From Bowmanella denitrificans (GTDB lineage: Bacteria; Pseudomonadota; Gammaproteobacteria; Enterobacterales; Alteromonadaceae): 64,000 nt of DNA. Made by a program: the position numbers and the translations under genes. Below, one piece after another: positions 47,446 to 55,614 of this stretch. The stretch lies in contig NZ_PEBU01000010.1 of the NCBI RefSeq assembly GCF_002887595.1, positions 62,001 to 126,000 on the forward strand, in the 5' to 3' direction. Under the pieces are notes generated by a model, which was not told the DNA's origin, did no database searches, and saw only the letters and a list, made by a program, of their open reading frames with translations. Positions within the stretch are counted from its first letter, which is position 1, and each line of letters begins with the position of its first letter.

Positions 47446-48060
47446 ATGAGCCATTGGTTGCATTGGATAGATTTACTCGGCGTGGCGGTGTTTGCCATTT
47501 CAGGCACCCTGATGGCTTACCGCAAACATATGGACGGCTTTGGTGTGATTGTACTGGCGTCGGTCACCGCCATTGGTGGCGGCACGCTGCGCGATATGAT
47601 TCTGGACTTACCGGTCTTCTGGGTGCAGCAGCCAGACTTCTTATACGCCATATTAGTGGCTGCCATCGTGACCATATTGTGGCTGCGGGTTACCCATAAG
47701 TTTCCCTATCAAACCTTACTGGTGGCCGATGCCCTGGGTATCGCATTTTTTAATATCATGGGTTTGCAAAAAGCCTTGGATCAGGGCACCGGCCCCTTTA
47801 TTGCCATTGTAATGGGTACCATGACCGGGGTGTTCGGTGGCCTGATCCGCGATGTGATCTGCCGGGAAATTCCATTGGTTCTCAAGGGTGAATTGTATGC
47901 CACCACCTGTATCGTGGGCGGCATGCTGTATGTCGCCTGCCTGGCCCTGGGCATACCGGATGTGCCGGCCATGATTGCTGCGATGCTGGCTACCTTGCTG
48001 CTGCGTCTGGGCGCCATTCGCTGGCACTGGCAATTGCCGGTCTTTCAGGGCAGCCATTAG
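47446..48060 (+). CDS. TRIC/YicG-type inner-membrane cation channel family protein
   Basis: A 204-residue protein with seven hydrophobic segments made of two UPF0126 repeats; the repeated motif is DxxGVAVFAISGTLMAYRKHMDGFGVIVLA and later ALGIAFFNIMGLQKAL. GGGTLRDMILDLP and GGLIRDVICREIPLVLKGELYAT are the conserved loops. The family includes prokaryotic trimeric intracellular cation channels that conduct K+ or Na+; E. coli YicG belongs here. The ATG at 47446 is the start, since the ATG at 47441 stops after two codons. It is divergent from ilvLGMEDA. Confidence 0.88.
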   Translation: MSHWLHWIDLLGVAVFAISGTLMAYRKHMDGFGVIVLASVTAIGGGTLRDMILDLPVFWVQQPDFLYAILVAAIVTILWLRVTHKFPYQTLLVADALGIAFFNIMGLQKALDQGTGPFIAIVMGTMTGVFGGLIRDVICREIPLVLKGELYATTCIVGGMLYVACLALGIPDVPAMIAAMLATLLLRLGAIRWHWQLPVFQGSH

Positions 48061-48130
48061 CTGTTTGCTGGTCGTTGGCATTCCCACCTACCTGGACTAG
48101 GCTTTGAAAAATGCCGCCAGGGAAGACCAT

Positions 48131-49645
48131 ATGTCACTTGCCATCGTTCATACACGTGCCAGCGTGGGTATTGATGCCCCGCCAATCCGGGTGGAAGTGC
48201 ATCTGGCCAATGGTCTGCCAGCCTTTAATATTGTCGGCTTACCCGAAGCATCCGTGCGGGAGTCCAGAGACAGAGTGCGCAGCGCGCTGATCAATTCGGG
48301 GTTTGAGTTTCCGGCCCGGCGCATCACCGTCAACCTGGCCCCGGCCGACTTACCCAAAGAAGGTGGCCGTTTTGATTTGCCTATCGCCGTAGGCATTATT
48401 GCTGCGGGTGGGCAAATACCCGCCCAGCAACTGGAAAAACACGAACTGGCCGGCGAATTGGCCTTGTCTGGCGAACTGGCGCCCATCAGCGGTGCCCTGC
48501 CGCTGGCCTATGCCTGCAGCCAATCAGGCAAAGCCCTGGTACTGCCCGCCAGCAATGCCGAGGAAGCCGGCCTTATCAAAGATATTCAACTGTTCCCTGC
48601 CCCGGCATTGCTGCAGGTGTATCATCATCTTTGCGGACAGCAACCTCTGCCGCTGTATAAGCTCCAGACTCTACCCGCTGCCGCTACGGCCCAGCAGGAT
48701 ATGCGCGATGTTATCGGCCAGGCCGCGGCCAAACGCGCCCTGGAAATTGCTGCAGCCGGAGGTCATAACCTGCTGTTCACCGGCCCACCAGGTACGGGTA
48801 AAACCATGCTGGCCAACAGGTTGGTGGATATTTTGCCCCCTATGAGCGATGAAGAAGCGCTGCAAACCGCCACCATTCATTCGGTAACAGGAACACCGGT
48901 GGATCCGCAGCATTGGCGGCAACGCCCTTTTCGTCATCCCCATCATACGGCATCAGCCATTGCCTTGGCCGGTGGTGGCAGTATTCCGCGTCCGGGGGAG
49001 ATTTCACTGGCCCATAATGGCGTATTGTTTCTGGATGAATTGCCGGAGTTTGACCGTAAAGTGCTGGACGTGCTGCGTGAACCCCTTGAATCTGGTTACG
49101 TATGTATTTCACGGGCTGCTCAACAAGCCAGATTCCCCGCCAGATTCCAGTTGGTTGCCGCCATGAACCCCAGTCCAACCGGCAGTGCCGATGACAAACG
49201 CAGTTCCCCGCAGCAGGTGTTGCGCTACCTGAGTAAGTTATCCGGGCCTTTTCTGGATCGTATCGATTTGCAGGTGGATGTACCGCGTTTACCTAAGGGC
49301 AGCCTGGGTGATGAATTACAGGACAGAGGCGACAGCAGTGCCAGTATCCGAGCCAGGGTCAGAGCCGCCAGGCAGCGGCAACTGGCCCGTCGCGGTAAAA
49401 CCAATGTCACGCTGAATAGTAAAGAAATGGCCGCAGATTGTCCGTTGAATAGCCAGGACCAGGTGTTTCTGGAAAATGCCTGCGAGCGTTTGGGTCTGTC
49501 GGTGCGCAGCTACCATCGGCTGCTGCGGGTGGCCCGAACTATTGCGGATTTGCAGGACGAACCGGCCATTGTGCGGGCGCATCTGGCGGAGGCCCTGCAA
49601 TATCGCTCGTTTGATCGATTAATGGCGCAATTGCTGGCTCAATAG
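48131..49645 (+). CDS. comM: YifB/ComM family AAA ATPase (Mg-chelatase-like)
   Basis: A 504-residue AAA+ protein. ComM is a hexameric helicase that promotes branch migration during natural transformation; YifB is the E. coli name. It has an N-terminal ChlI domain (LANGLPAFNIVGLPEASVRESRDRVRSA), Walker A GPPGTGKT at 218-225, Walker B VLFLDELPEF and a C-terminal Mg_chelatase_C domain (RSYHRLLRVARTIADLQ). The start at 48131 has GGAAG upstream. The position beside the ilv operon is as in E. coli, where yifB is adjacent to ilvL. Whether this organism is competent cannot be judged here. Confidence 0.94.
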   Translation: MSLAIVHTRASVGIDAPPIRVEVHLANGLPAFNIVGLPEASVRESRDRVRSALINSGFEFPARRITVNLAPADLPKEGGRFDLPIAVGIIAAGGQIPAQQLEKHELAGELALSGELAPISGALPLAYACSQSGKALVLPASNAEEAGLIKDIQLFPAPALLQVYHHLCGQQPLPLYKLQTLPAAATAQQDMRDVIGQAAAKRALEIAAAGGHNLLFTGPPGTGKTMLANRLVDILPPMSDEEALQTATIHSVTGTPVDPQHWRQRPFRHPHHTASAIALAGGGSIPRPGEISLAHNGVLFLDELPEFDRKVLDVLREPLESGYVCISRAAQQARFPARFQLVAAMNPSPTGSADDKRSSPQQVLRYLSKLSGPFLDRIDLQVDVPRLPKGSLGDELQDRGDSSASIRARVRAARQRQLARRGKTNVTLNSKEMAADCPLNSQDQVFLENACERLGLSVRSYHRLLRVARTIADLQDEPAIVRAHLAEALQYRSFDRLMAQLLAQ

Positions 49646-49848
49646 GGATAATTTCTGATATCTGTTAGTCAAGCCACAGAATTCCCGTTACTGACACTTG
49701 CGCTTTACTTGACAAGTCAATAGCATAGGGCCTTGTTGCGGCATTTTTGCATGCGTGTAAGGCAGCGCTATAGATAAGCACAACGCCGTTTAGAGAACCA
49801 TAAAAACAACAGCAGTTTGCCAGCTGGCGACCCGTTTGGAATGGAATA

Positions 49849-51735
49849 ATGAAGCGAATAGCACATCTTGCTCTGGCGATGGCTCTGGTATGTCCAGCAG
49901 GCCTGATCGCAGCGGAAAACACATCCGTAGAGGAAATCCAACAGCAAATTCAGGCCAACCAAAGCGAATACGACAGCTACCACAGAACGCTGGAAGGTGA
50001 GATAGCCAACGCCGCAAGTCTGGAAAGAGATTTGGGCACAATGCGTACTAAAGGCAAAGAGCTGGAGCATACCCGCCAGGTCAGGCTGAACGAAATGAAC
50101 GTTCAGTACGAGCGGACCATTGAAGATCCCAGTATCGATATCAACCAAGCCAGAGAAGCCTACCTGGCAGCAGTACGGGCGCATAAAGAGAACAAGGACG
50201 CGATCACCGCCAAGTACAATCAATGGCAGAGCAAATTATTAGACGTGGAAAAACTGCGCCTGTCCAAACACAGCCTGCTGAACAAAATTGAAAGCCTCAA
50301 AGAGAAACTCAATAACGCCAGGGTCGACAGGCTGTTCCGTGAGTTTAACCGTCAGGATCAGGTGCAGGTCAATCATGAAATTACCTGTGATCGCGACGAA
50401 ACCATAGGTAAATGTACCGAGCGCGGTAAGTTCCTGGCCAAACAAAAAGCCTCCAAACGTTTCCTGGATCAGTTGTATGACGGCCTGACCGAATCCGCAG
50501 CAGCCAAGCAGCATCGTCCTTATTCAGAGGCCTACGTACTGCTGCAGCGCAGCGACGTCACTCAGGACGGCTTCAGCGGTGCCGGTAATTACTCAGTACA
50601 GATGAATGTTGAGCTGAAGGGCAACCTGAAGCGCACCGAGGGCTGTCAGTTGCTTGGCCTGGATAAGCGTTACTGCGTAGCTGAACGCACCCCACCCGAA
50701 GTGGCCAAAGTGGTGACCGTACCGAAAGCAGCAGACGGCAGTGCGCCGGTTGACGAATCCGTAATGTATGAGCTGACTGTGCGCTCCAATGTTTACGACG
50801 ACGAAGTGTTTATCGATGGCGTCAGCTACGGTTCTACCCGCCTGCAGATTATGCTGCCGGCCGGTCCGCACGACCTGGAAGTGGTAAAACGCGGCTATGA
50901 AACCTTCCGCCAAAATATCCAGCTAAAAGAAAGCACCACCATTAAAGTGGAAATGAAACGCGCCCAGTTTGCCTTTAACAAGGGCGAAAAAGTGCAGGAC
51001 ATCCTGAATGGTGATATCCCTGGTCCACAACTGGTAGTGGTACCGGCTGGCTCCTTCCGTATGGGCGATATCAATGGTACAGGTCTGGAAAATGAGCGCC
51101 CGGTAGAAACCAAAACCCTGAATAACTCTTTTGGTATTGGTGAGTTTGAGGTGACAGTGGGCGACTTCCGCCGCTTTGTGGAAGAAACCAGCTATGTTAC
51201 CGATGCCGAGAAAGAGCGCGGTTGCGCTTTCTACGAGCAGGGTGAACCCGTATGGCAGGACCAGCTTAACTGGCGCACGCCAGGTTATGCCAATACCGAC
51301 AACCATCCGGTGGTCTGTATCAGCCAGCGCGATGCCACTGCCTATGTAAATTGGTTGTCAGAAGCCAGCGGTAACAAATACCGTCTGCCCAGCGAAACCG
51401 AGTGGGAATACGCGGCCCGCGGCGGTAAAGAAAGCGATTATTGGTGGGGTGACAGCGTAGGCACTGGTAATGCTAACTGTGGTTGGTGTGGTAGCCAGTG
51501 GTCAAATATCAGCGCAGCGCCCGTGGCCTCCTTTGACCGCAACAGCTATGGCCTGTTTGACACGGTCGGCAACGTGTGGGAATGGACAGTATCCAGTGCC
51601 TCAAACAATGGTGCCGTAGTACGTGGCGGCGCCTGGAATTTTGCCCCCCGTCTGGCCAGGGTATCTACCCGTATGGAGCTGGACCCCACCTTCCGCGCTA
51701 ATTACATTGGTATGCGTGTGGTTCGGGAACGTTAA
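49849..51735 (+). CDS. Exported PEGA and FGE-fold (SUMF1-like) protein
   Basis: A 628-residue protein with a signal peptide (1-22), a long charged coiled-coil region (about 25-165), a middle domain with paired cysteines (CDRDETIGKC), a PEGA beta-sandwich (about 313-365: EVFIDGVSYGSTRLQIMLPAGPHDLEVVKRGY) and a C-terminal FGE-sulfatase/SUMF1 fold (about 392-628: VVVPAGSFRMGD, SETEWEYAARGG, NVWEWTVS, VVRGGAWNF). The cysteine pair that true formylglycine-generating enzymes carry after the RGGSW-like motif is absent (RGGAWNFAPRLARVSTRMEL). It is therefore probably a binding or structural member of the fold, acting in the periplasm. The gene is monocistronic, ending at a strong terminator. Confidence 0.88.
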   Translation: MKRIAHLALAMALVCPAGLIAAENTSVEEIQQQIQANQSEYDSYHRTLEGEIANAASLERDLGTMRTKGKELEHTRQVRLNEMNVQYERTIEDPSIDINQAREAYLAAVRAHKENKDAITAKYNQWQSKLLDVEKLRLSKHSLLNKIESLKEKLNNARVDRLFREFNRQDQVQVNHEITCDRDETIGKCTERGKFLAKQKASKRFLDQLYDGLTESAAAKQHRPYSEAYVLLQRSDVTQDGFSGAGNYSVQMNVELKGNLKRTEGCQLLGLDKRYCVAERTPPEVAKVVTVPKAADGSAPVDESVMYELTVRSNVYDDEVFIDGVSYGSTRLQIMLPAGPHDLEVVKRGYETFRQNIQLKESTTIKVEMKRAQFAFNKGEKVQDILNGDIPGPQLVVVPAGSFRMGDINGTGLENERPVETKTLNNSFGIGEFEVTVGDFRRFVEETSYVTDAEKERGCAFYEQGEPVWQDQLNWRTPGYANTDNHPVVCISQRDATAYVNWLSEASGNKYRLPSETEWEYAARGGKESDYWWGDSVGTGNANCGWCGSQWSNISAAPVASFDRNSYGLFDTVGNVWEWTVSSASNNGAVVRGGAWNFAPRLARVSTRMELDPTFRANYIGMRVVRER

Positions 51736-51749
51736 ACCAGACACTGATA

Positions 51750-51775
51750 AAAAAACCGGCTTCGCCGGTTTTTTT
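51750..51775 (+). terminator. Rho-independent terminator after the PEGA/FGE-fold gene
   Basis: Stem ACCGGC/GCCGGT with loop TTC, flanked by an A run and seven T. The repeat array begins immediately after the T run. Confidence 0.92.
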
Positions 51776-51975
51776 ATGTCCAGGGATGGACGGTATGTCG
51801 ATGTTGTAAGGAACATTCATCGACGATGTCCAGGGATGGACGGTATGTCGATGTTGTATGGAACACTCATCGACGATGTCCAGGGATGGACGGGCAGAAT
51901 AATTGCTCCTGCATTTTCTGCACTTCCACCGTCCTTGGTGGTCGTATGTCGATGTTGTATGGAACATTCATCGAC
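51776..51975. repeat. Tandem array of 50-bp bipartite palindromic repeats
   Basis: Two full 50-base units (51776-51825 and 51826-51875) differ at only two positions. A third is split: its first 18 bases (51876-51893) and last 31 bases (51945-51975) flank a 51-base block. Each unit has a short hairpin GTCC-AGGGAT-GGAC and a longer one with arms GTCGATG/CATCGAC. The 51-base block has its own dyads (GCAGAA/TTCTGC, CCACC/GGTGG). The array ends at the first base of the stop codon complement of the minus-strand EamA gene. The 50-base period is not a multiple of three, so it does not code for a repeat protein. Confidence 0.9.
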
Positions 51976-52862
51976 TAGGTCCAGACCACGCAAATAGCTG
52001 CAATCACTATCAGCAACAAGCCCAGCTTATCAGCACGGGCCAGTTTTTCCTTAAACCACCAGGCGGAAATCAGCAGGCTGAACAGTACTTCCACCTGCCC
52101 CAGGGTTTTCACCAGCGCCACCGACTCCAAACTCATAGCGGTAAACCAACCAATGGAGCCAACACAGCTGCAAAAGCTGATTGTCAGGGTTAATTTCGGC
52201 CTTTGCCACAATGCCTTTAAGGTCGCCATATCACGGATTACCAGCCAGGCCACCAGCAACAGTGACTGCAATAAGATCACCAACAGCAGCACCCAGGCCG
52301 CACCATGCGGAAAAGGTAACCCGAGTTCCAGACTGGCTTCCCTGACCCACAGTGATGTCAACGCAAAGGCCAGGCCACTGCCAAGTCCCAGGCACAATGT
52401 CTGCCAGGACCAGCCCTGTGCGGCGCGAATACCGCTGAGCAAAAATACCGCCACCGCCCCCAGCAACACACCTAGCCAACCCAGCCAGTCTAATGACACG
52501 GCAAAAAATGCCACCCCTAAAACAGCTGCCAGAATCGCTTCACTTTTGGCCAGACCAACGCCAATGGCATAATTACGCAGTTGAAACAGCTTAATCATCA
52601 AGGCAGTGGCCAGAATCTGCATCAGCGCCGCGCCCAGAATGTAGAGCCCGAACAGGCCACTGAAGTGGGGTTTAGCAACGGGCTGCCACTGATAGAGCAC
52701 AAACAAATACAACGCCGCCAACGGCCCGGCATAAATAAACCGCGCCAACGTCACCCCGCTAACAGCTACGTCCTGGCTAAGCTGCTTCTGGAAAGCGTTG
52801 CGCCAAGCCTGCATAAATGCGGCCATCAGGGTAAAAGGGATCCAAAGCACAACGCACTCCAA
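51975..52862 (-). CDS. EamA/DMT-superfamily permease (second)
   Basis: A 295-residue protein with about ten hydrophobic segments in two EamA repeats; helix 1 is preceded by FTLMAAFMQAWRNAFQKQLS. It looks like the group often annotated as EamA transporters next to amino-acid genes, but the substrate is unknown. It is 49 bases downstream of ilvY on the same strand and may share its transcript. Its stop codon touches the repeat array. Confidence 0.82.
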   Translation of the reverse strand: MECVVLWIPFTLMAAFMQAWRNAFQKQLSQDVAVSGVTLARFIYAGPLAALYLFVLYQWQPVAKPHFSGLFGLYILGAALMQILATALMIKLFQLRNYAIGVGLAKSEAILAAVLGVAFFAVSLDWLGWLGVLLGAVAVFLLSGIRAAQGWSWQTLCLGLGSGLAFALTSLWVREASLELGLPFPHGAAWVLLLVILLQSLLLVAWLVIRDMATLKALWQRPKLTLTISFCSCVGSIGWFTAMSLESVALVKTLGQVEVLFSLLISAWWFKEKLARADKLGLLLIVIAAICVVWT

Positions 52863-52911
52863 TGCTTAAAAAGAGCCCGATAATAGCAGCTAAACAGCCT
52901 GAGCTGACAAG

Positions 52912-53769
52912 TCAGATCTGTTGCAGCAAGGCTCTGATCAGCGGTTCAGAAAGACGTTCTTTAAGACAACACAGGCCCAGTTTAAAGGGTTCAATATCGG
53001 CCAGGGCAATTATGCTGATCTTATCTGCCAGAATGGATTGCTCCACCACTGGCCTGGGCACAATGCCAATACCGCAGCCCAGCGCCACCATGCTGACAAT
53101 AGCCTCGTGCCCCGTGACAGAGGCATACACGTTAGGGCGAATGCCGTGCTCGGTCAGCCAGTGATGCACTATGCGTTTGGACGGCCCGGTTTCTGGCAAC
53201 ACCATGGAGACGGTGCGCCAGTCTACCTGCTCAAGCTGAGTCAGGCGCATGGACGCTGGGCAAATCATCACCAGCGGTAAGGTATCCAAATGATGAAAAG
53301 CCAGCGCGGGCGGGAAGTCCGGCGCATCTACCGCAATGGCCATATCGGCCTTTCCTGTCAGTACCTTGTCGGTGGAGACCCCTGGGTCGCCGGTGGTCAG
53401 TTTAATCTCCACTTGTGGATACAAATGACGAAAACGTGCCAGCAGGGCTGGTAAATGGCTGTAACTGGCCGTCACCGAGCAAAATAGACTAAGCTCGCCA
53501 GCCAGTTCCTGACTATGGCGGTGAATCTCACTTTTGACTTGCTGCCAGGCTGTCAGGGTTTGCTGGCTGAACTGCAACATACGGCTACCGGCCGCGGTCA
53601 GCTTAACCTTGCGATTGTCCCTGACAAACAGCGCGGCCCCGCATTCCTCTTCTAGGCGCTGAATGGCGCGGCTTAAGGTGGACGGGCTGACAAACAGTGC
53701 ATCCGCGGTTCTACCAAAGTGCAGACTGGTGGCCAGGTGTTGAAACAACTGCAGGTTGCGAATATCCAT
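52912..53769 (-). CDS. ilvY: LysR-type activator IlvY
   Basis: A 285-residue LysR regulator that in E. coli activates ilvC in response to acetohydroxy acids. The N-terminus (LFQHLATSLHFGRTADALFVSPSTLSRAIQRLEEECG) and later FCSVTASYSHLPALLARF, KLTTGDPG and GHEAIVSMVALGCGIGIVP closely track E. coli IlvY from memory. It is divergent from ilvC with a candidate operator between them, so the assignment is strong. Confidence 0.95.
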   Translation of the reverse strand: MDIRNLQLFQHLATSLHFGRTADALFVSPSTLSRAIQRLEEECGAALFVRDNRKVKLTAAGSRMLQFSQQTLTAWQQVKSEIHRHSQELAGELSLFCSVTASYSHLPALLARFRHLYPQVEIKLTTGDPGVSTDKVLTGKADMAIAVDAPDFPPALAFHHLDTLPLVMICPASMRLTQLEQVDWRTVSMVLPETGPSKRIVHHWLTEHGIRPNVYASVTGHEAIVSMVALGCGIGIVPRPVVEQSILADKISIIALADIEPFKLGLCCLKERLSEPLIRALLQQI

Positions 53770-53772
53770 AAG

Positions 53773-53805
53773 TATTGCAAATTATGAAACATATACTTGC
53801 GAATA
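53773..53805. promoter_or_regulatory. Candidate IlvY operator
   Basis: TATTGCAA (53773-53780) and TTGCGAATA (53797-53805) form a near-symmetrical dyad in the ilvY-ilvC gap. The half-sites are like the TTGC/GCAA elements of the E. coli ilvYC operators. Spacing and exact footprint are uncertain. Confidence 0.5.
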
Positions 53806-53917
53806 TATCATTTTATTCAACAAGCGCCATGACCTATTCTGATTGCAACACAAGTACGTCACTGGCTTGTAAGAAGAAGATTATCGGTTGCCCCGCGGGG
53901 TGACCACGGAGAAAGTT

Positions 53918-55402
53918 ATGGCAAATTATTTCAACTCCCTGAATTTGAGACAGCAGTTAGATCAGCTGGGTCAATGTCGTTTTATGGATCGCCAGGAATT
54001 CGCCAATGGCTGTGATTTCCTTAAAGGCAAAAAGATTGTCATCGTCGGTTGCGGTGCCCAGGGCCTGAACCAGGGTCTGAACATGCGTGATTCCGGCCTG
54101 GATGTGGCTTACGCCCTGCGCCAGTCTGCCATTGATGAAAAACGTGATTCTTATCAGCGTGCCACCTCCAATGGTTTTGAGGTAGGGACTTATCAGCAAC
54201 TGATCCCTCAGGCCGATCTGGTTTATAACCTGACTCCGGATAAGCAGCACGCCAGCGTGATCGAAGCGGTGATGCCGCTGATGAAGCAAGGCGCCGCGCT
54301 GTCCTATTCGCATGGTTTCAACATTGTTGAAGAAGGTCAGCAGATCCGCAGCGATATCACCGTAGTGATGTGCGCGCCTAAGTGCCCGGGTACCGAGGTT
54401 CGCGAAGAGTATAAGCGTGGTTTCGGTGTGCCGACCCTGATTGCCGTGCACCCGGAAAACGACCCGCATGGTCAGGGCCTGGATATTGCCAAGGCGCTGG
54501 CATCGGCGACAGGTGGTGACCGCGCCGGTGTATTGCACTCATCCTTTGTGGCCGAGGTTAAGTCCGACCTGATGGGTGAACAAACCATTTTATGTGGTAT
54601 GCAACAAACCGCCGCCATTCTGGGCTATGAGAAGATGGTGGCCGACGGTGAAGATCCGGCGTACGCCGCTGCATTACTGCAATATGGCCTGGAAGCCATT
54701 ACCGAAGCCCTGAAGATTGGTGGTGTCACCAATATGATGGACAGATTGTCCAACCCGGCCAAGATCAAAGCCTTTGAGCTGTCAGAGCAACTGAAAACCA
54801 TGCTGCGCCCGCTGTTTGAAAAACATCAGGACGACATCCTCAGTGGCGAATTCTCCCGCACTATGATGCAGGACTGGGCCAACGGTGATGCCAACCTGCT
54901 TAAGTGGCGTGAAGAAACAGGTCGTAGCGGCTTCGAGCAAGCGCCGGTTTACCAAGGCAAGATCGACGAGCAGGAGTTTTTCGATAAAGGCATTTTCCTG
55001 GTCGCCATGATCAAAGCCGGTGTTGAGTTGGCATTTGACGTGATGGTGGAGTCCGGCATGTTGCCTGAGTCAGCCTATTATGAGTCTCTGCACGAAACAC
55101 CACTGATCGCCAACACCATTGCCCGTAAGCGTTTGTACGAGATGAATGTGGTGATCTCTGACACTGCCGAATACGGTAACTACCTGTTTGCCAATGCCGC
55201 CGTACCACTGTTGGCAGAGAAGCTGATGCCTGGTCTGAGTGCTGAGTTACTCGGTAAGGGTCTGGCCAGCAAGTCGAACAGTGTGGACAACAAAACGCTG
55301 GTAGCGGTAAACCAAGCCATTCGCGACCACCATGTTGAACTGGTAGGTGAAGAGCTGCGCGGCTATATGACCGATATGAAGGCCATAGTCGCAGCAAGCT
55401 GA
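53918..55402 (+). CDS. ilvC: Ketol-acid reductoisomerase IlvC (class II)
   Basis: IlvC isomerises and reduces acetohydroxy acids with NADPH, Mg-dependent. The 494-residue length marks the long class II form. The N-terminal Rossmann motif is [20 protein letters not shown], the acidic metal site region is [12 protein letters not shown], and [20 protein letters not shown] is in the knotted C-terminal domain. ATG 53918 is preceded by GGAG at normal spacing; an in-frame upstream TTG at 53888 is rejected. A palindrome CCCCGCGGGG (53891-53900) lies in the 5' leader. Product feeds IlvD in the separate ilvGMEDA operon. Confidence 0.97.
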   Translation: MANYFNSLNLRQQLDQLGQCRFMDRQEFANGCDFLKGKKIVIVGCGAQGLNQGLNMRDSGLDVAYALRQSAIDEKRDSYQRATSNGFEVGTYQQLIPQADLVYNLTPDKQHASVIEAVMPLMKQGAALSYSHGFNIVEEGQQIRSDITVVMCAPKCPGTEVREEYKRGFGVPTLIAVHPENDPHGQGLDIAKALASATGGDRAGVLHSSFVAEVKSDLMGEQTILCGMQQTAAILGYEKMVADGEDPAYAAALLQYGLEAITEALKIGGVTNMMDRLSNPAKIKAFELSEQLKTMLRPLFEKHQDDILSGEFSRTMMQDWANGDANLLKWREETGRSGFEQAPVYQGKIDEQEFFDKGIFLVAMIKAGVELAFDVMVESGMLPESAYYESLHETPLIANTIARKRLYEMNVVISDTAEYGNYLFANAAVPLLAEKLMPGLSAELLGKGLASKSNSVDNKTLVAVNQAIRDHHVELVGEELRGYMTDMKAIVAAS

Positions 55403-55440
55403 TAAAACGTTTCTGTCGTTAGGTGCTAACCAAGCCCTTT

Positions 55441-55467
55441 GCCCGGTCAATTTGACCGGGCTTTTTT
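55441..55467 (+). terminator. Rho-independent terminator after ilvC
   Basis: Stem GCCCGGTC/GACCGGGC with loop AATTT, followed by six T. Confidence 0.93.
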
Positions 55468-55614
55468 ATTCCTAATAAGTCATTGCTAGGTTAATTTAAT
55501 GTAAAAATAATTAGTCCATTATGTTGACTAAATATTGCTCGTCTCCTAGTTTTGTTGTGTTTTGCCAGCCCTGAGGGCCGGTTTTCCACAACACAACACA
55601 TAGGACAACAACCG

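Noticed and set aside
49709-49720. TTGACAAGTCAA palindrome upstream of the PEGA/FGE-fold gene as an operator or promoter
   Set aside because: It contains a -35-like hexamer but no matching -10 at normal spacing; too short to support alone.
51776-51975. CRISPR array
   Set aside because: Repeat units are contiguous 50-mers with no spacers between them, and no cas genes are present.
51623-51997. Protein-coding frames through the repeat array on both strands
   Set aside because: The 50-base period shifts frame each unit, and the frames overlap a strong gene, a terminator and a stop region. No domain is visible.
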